Assembly: GCA_028565715.1 (NCBI GenBank)
Contig: JAOXYC010250233.1
Coordinates: forward strand, 1-10,164
Origin: Phoronis pallida
Lineage: Eukaryota; Phoronida; Phoronidae
Direction of reading: 5' to 3'
Length of the DNA: 10,164 nt
Positions 1-10,164 of this stretch are shown here, piece after piece; within the stretch, counting starts at the first letter, position 1, and each line of letters opens with the position of its first letter. A model generated the notes under the pieces. That model was not told the DNA's origin. It was given only the letters and a program-made list of their open reading frames with translations, and searched no databases. A program made the position numbers and the translations under genes.

Positions 1-342
1 CACAGATTTGATCAAAAATTCAAAAATATTTTTTTCAAGAAATTTTTTTTTTCACTAAAATTGTTTTTTCTAGCATAATGATGACATTACCAACCATCCT
101 AAAGGACATCTAGAAATAGTTGCCTGTACCTTTAATCTGTTAAAAGTTGTTTTTGTCACTTTTAAATTTTTAAAAATATTTGCTGCATGTCTAAGGTTTA
201 ATATATATATAATAAGAGTACAATAAGTACAGCGATTTTCACTGCAATTTGTTTTTATGACTTTTATGATCATGGATAAGGCTTATGCTTCTTAAATTCA
301 TATGCAATGACAAGTACATTGTTGTGTATATATATGTTGTAG
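1..342. other. Intron upstream of exon 1, with MITE fragment
   Basis: Noncoding, poly-A/T-rich sequence at the 3' end of an intron whose start is outside the window. It contains the partial MITE copy at about 130-295. The final bases, with gttgtgtatatatatgttgtag, form the acceptor of exon 1. No coding exon for ankyrin repeat 1 was found here. Confidence 0.6.
130..295. repeat. MITE family M, partial copy 1
   Basis: The segment is similar to about 6448-6612. A 30-bp block at 239-268 is identical to 6551-6580, and further matches occur around tttaatctgtta, tttttgtcactttt and aaatatttg.tgcatgt. It ends in gataaggcttatgcttcttaaa, a decayed form of the terminal repeat that is intact at 8551-8569. 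No left inverted repeat is visible; it is truncated or lies off the window. Confidence 0.7.
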
Positions 343-9514
<9,172 letters not shown>

Positions 9515-9517
9515 GTA

Positions 9518-9727
9518 AATTACTATATAAAACAAATTCATCAGGATGTCCACAATTGCACAAGATTTTCATCTTTTTCATCCAAGATTATCAAAAAAAC
9601 TCTCACCGTAGAAATTTTCAACATCGTCGCGCGGGCATTTTCCTCAGTACAAAATACCTTCGACAGTGTTGAATATTTCTATGGTGAGAAATTATGGAAT
9701 ATATATTTGGATGAAAATTTGTTTATA
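9518..9727. mobile_element. Foldback element inserted at the exon 10 donor
   Basis: A ~210-bp imperfect palindrome. The outer arms are tataaaacaaattcatc (9526-9542) and the complement of 9710-9727 (tataaacaaattttcatc). The inner stem, 9601-9629 against 9661-9689, has 25 of 29 Watson-Crick pairs and two G-T pairs, with a 31-nt GC-richer loop. It is flanked immediately by the 14-bp direct repeats at 9504-9517 and 9728-9741. No protein is encoded; the ORFs across it are incidental. Confidence 0.75.
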
Positions 9728-9741
9728 AGCATTGATAGGTA
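9728..9741 (+). repeat. 14-bp direct repeat, right copy (duplicated donor)
   Basis: This exact copy of 9504-9517 places a second GTA donor-like site (gatag|gtactt, at 9739). If the insertion model is right, this copy is joined to the original intron sequence, and the donor now used at 9515 is a hybrid of the duplicated gta and the element's first bases (aat). Confidence 0.65.
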
Positions 9742-9884
9742 CTTTATTGTGTTTTGTTTATTTTTAACAGACTATATTCATTAGTTCTAGTTGGGTCAAT
9801 ATTCTCACTTTAATTAATAGTTTTGCCCACTTGGTCAGGGAACTTCTTCAGTTTTAGCATGCATGCACAGATTTTTTAATGTAA
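9742..9884. other. Intron remainder after the foldback element
   Basis: AT-rich intron sequence with one strong acceptor-like site (gttttgtttatttttaacag, ending 9770). An exon read from there in the phase left by exon 10 would end at TAA after 13 further codons and has no donor, so no exon is called. Confidence 0.5.
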
Positions 9885-10164
9885 CAGGGCTTGTAATTGT
9901 CCGCCTTTCGGCGGATTTCCGCCTTTTCTACTCATTCTTTCCGCGTTTTATTTTTCATTTCTGCCGAAAAACTGCGGAATCATCGTTTGTATCCGCGATA
10001 AAAATTTAATTTTTAAACCGGAAGTTATTGATCCCTCTTTGGTTTCGGAGGTTGGAAAGGAGTCAACCTAAAACAAAGATGGCGCCCGTTCACGTTTCGA
10101 GTGAATTTTACCACGAAAAACTGGTTTCGGAGCAATTACGGAGCACAATGGGTTGAAATTTGAA
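9885..10164. mobile_element. Possible hAT-type DNA transposon end, truncated by window edge
   Basis: Base composition changes abruptly at cagggcttgtaattgtccgc. hAT elements often begin CAGGG and make 8-bp target duplications, and the 8 bp before it are taatgtaa. The terminus is followed by a subterminal hairpin (tccgcc ttt c ggcgga, 9900-9915), further cgcctt words, and a CpG-containing segment. At 10075-10086 lies aaagatggcgcc, similar to a YY1-type initiator. The opposite end and any transposase are outside the window, so the class is an inference; it could instead be another repeat or a distal promoter-like segment. Confidence 0.4.

Noticed and set aside
9901-10070. Open frame of about 56 codons at the right end
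   Set aside because: It lacks a start codon, has no splice context or known domain, and begins in a repetitive hairpin region.

Overview
The window is eukaryotic nuclear DNA from an animal, most likely a non-vertebrate metazoan. It is AT-rich, its short exons are bounded by canonical GT/AG sites, its introns run from about 260 to 1600 bp, and it carries several small non-autonomous transposon-like elements. The species or phylum cannot be fixed from the sequence. No RNA gene, CRISPR array or prokaryotic feature was found.

One gene crosses the whole window on the + strand: a diversin/ANKRD6-type ankyrin-repeat protein. Ten coding exons are visible: 343-441, 2058-2156, 3577-3675, 5202-5300, 5626-5724, 5985-6083, 6652-6729, 7706-7837, 8582-8755 and 9336-9514. 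Together they give 1157 nt, or 385 codons plus 2 nt. The first six are each exactly 99 bp, in phase 0, and encode one 33-residue ankyrin repeat. The seventh (78 bp) encodes the truncated last repeat. Exons 8 and 9 encode a basic, low-complexity linker. Exon 10 encodes a Cys-x-Cys motif followed by a coiled coil. From memory, the repeats correspond one to one with repeats 2-8 of human ANKRD6. The 5' end (N-terminus and repeat 1) and the C-terminal part lie outside the window.

The most unusual structure is at 4030-5201, upstream of the exon for repeat 5. A roughly 91-bp unit is tandemly repeated: 13 decoy copies, then the real exon as copy 14, with a decayed partial copy in front. Each unit holds a putative branch region, a 3' splice site and the first ~65 bp of the exon, but no 5' splice site. 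The intron therefore ends in a ladder of 14 near-identical acceptors, of which only the last should give a productive mRNA.

The introns also carry mobile-element remnants. A ~210-bp foldback element at 9518-9727 is flanked by a 14-bp direct repeat that spans, and so duplicated, the donor of exon 10. Two ~330-bp palindromic elements lie in adjacent introns (about 7243-7567 and 7869-8203). A second MITE family is represented at about 130-295, 6289-6606 and 8420-8569; its last copy ends 12 nt before the acceptor of exon 9. A possible hAT-type transposon end begins at 9885 and runs off the window.
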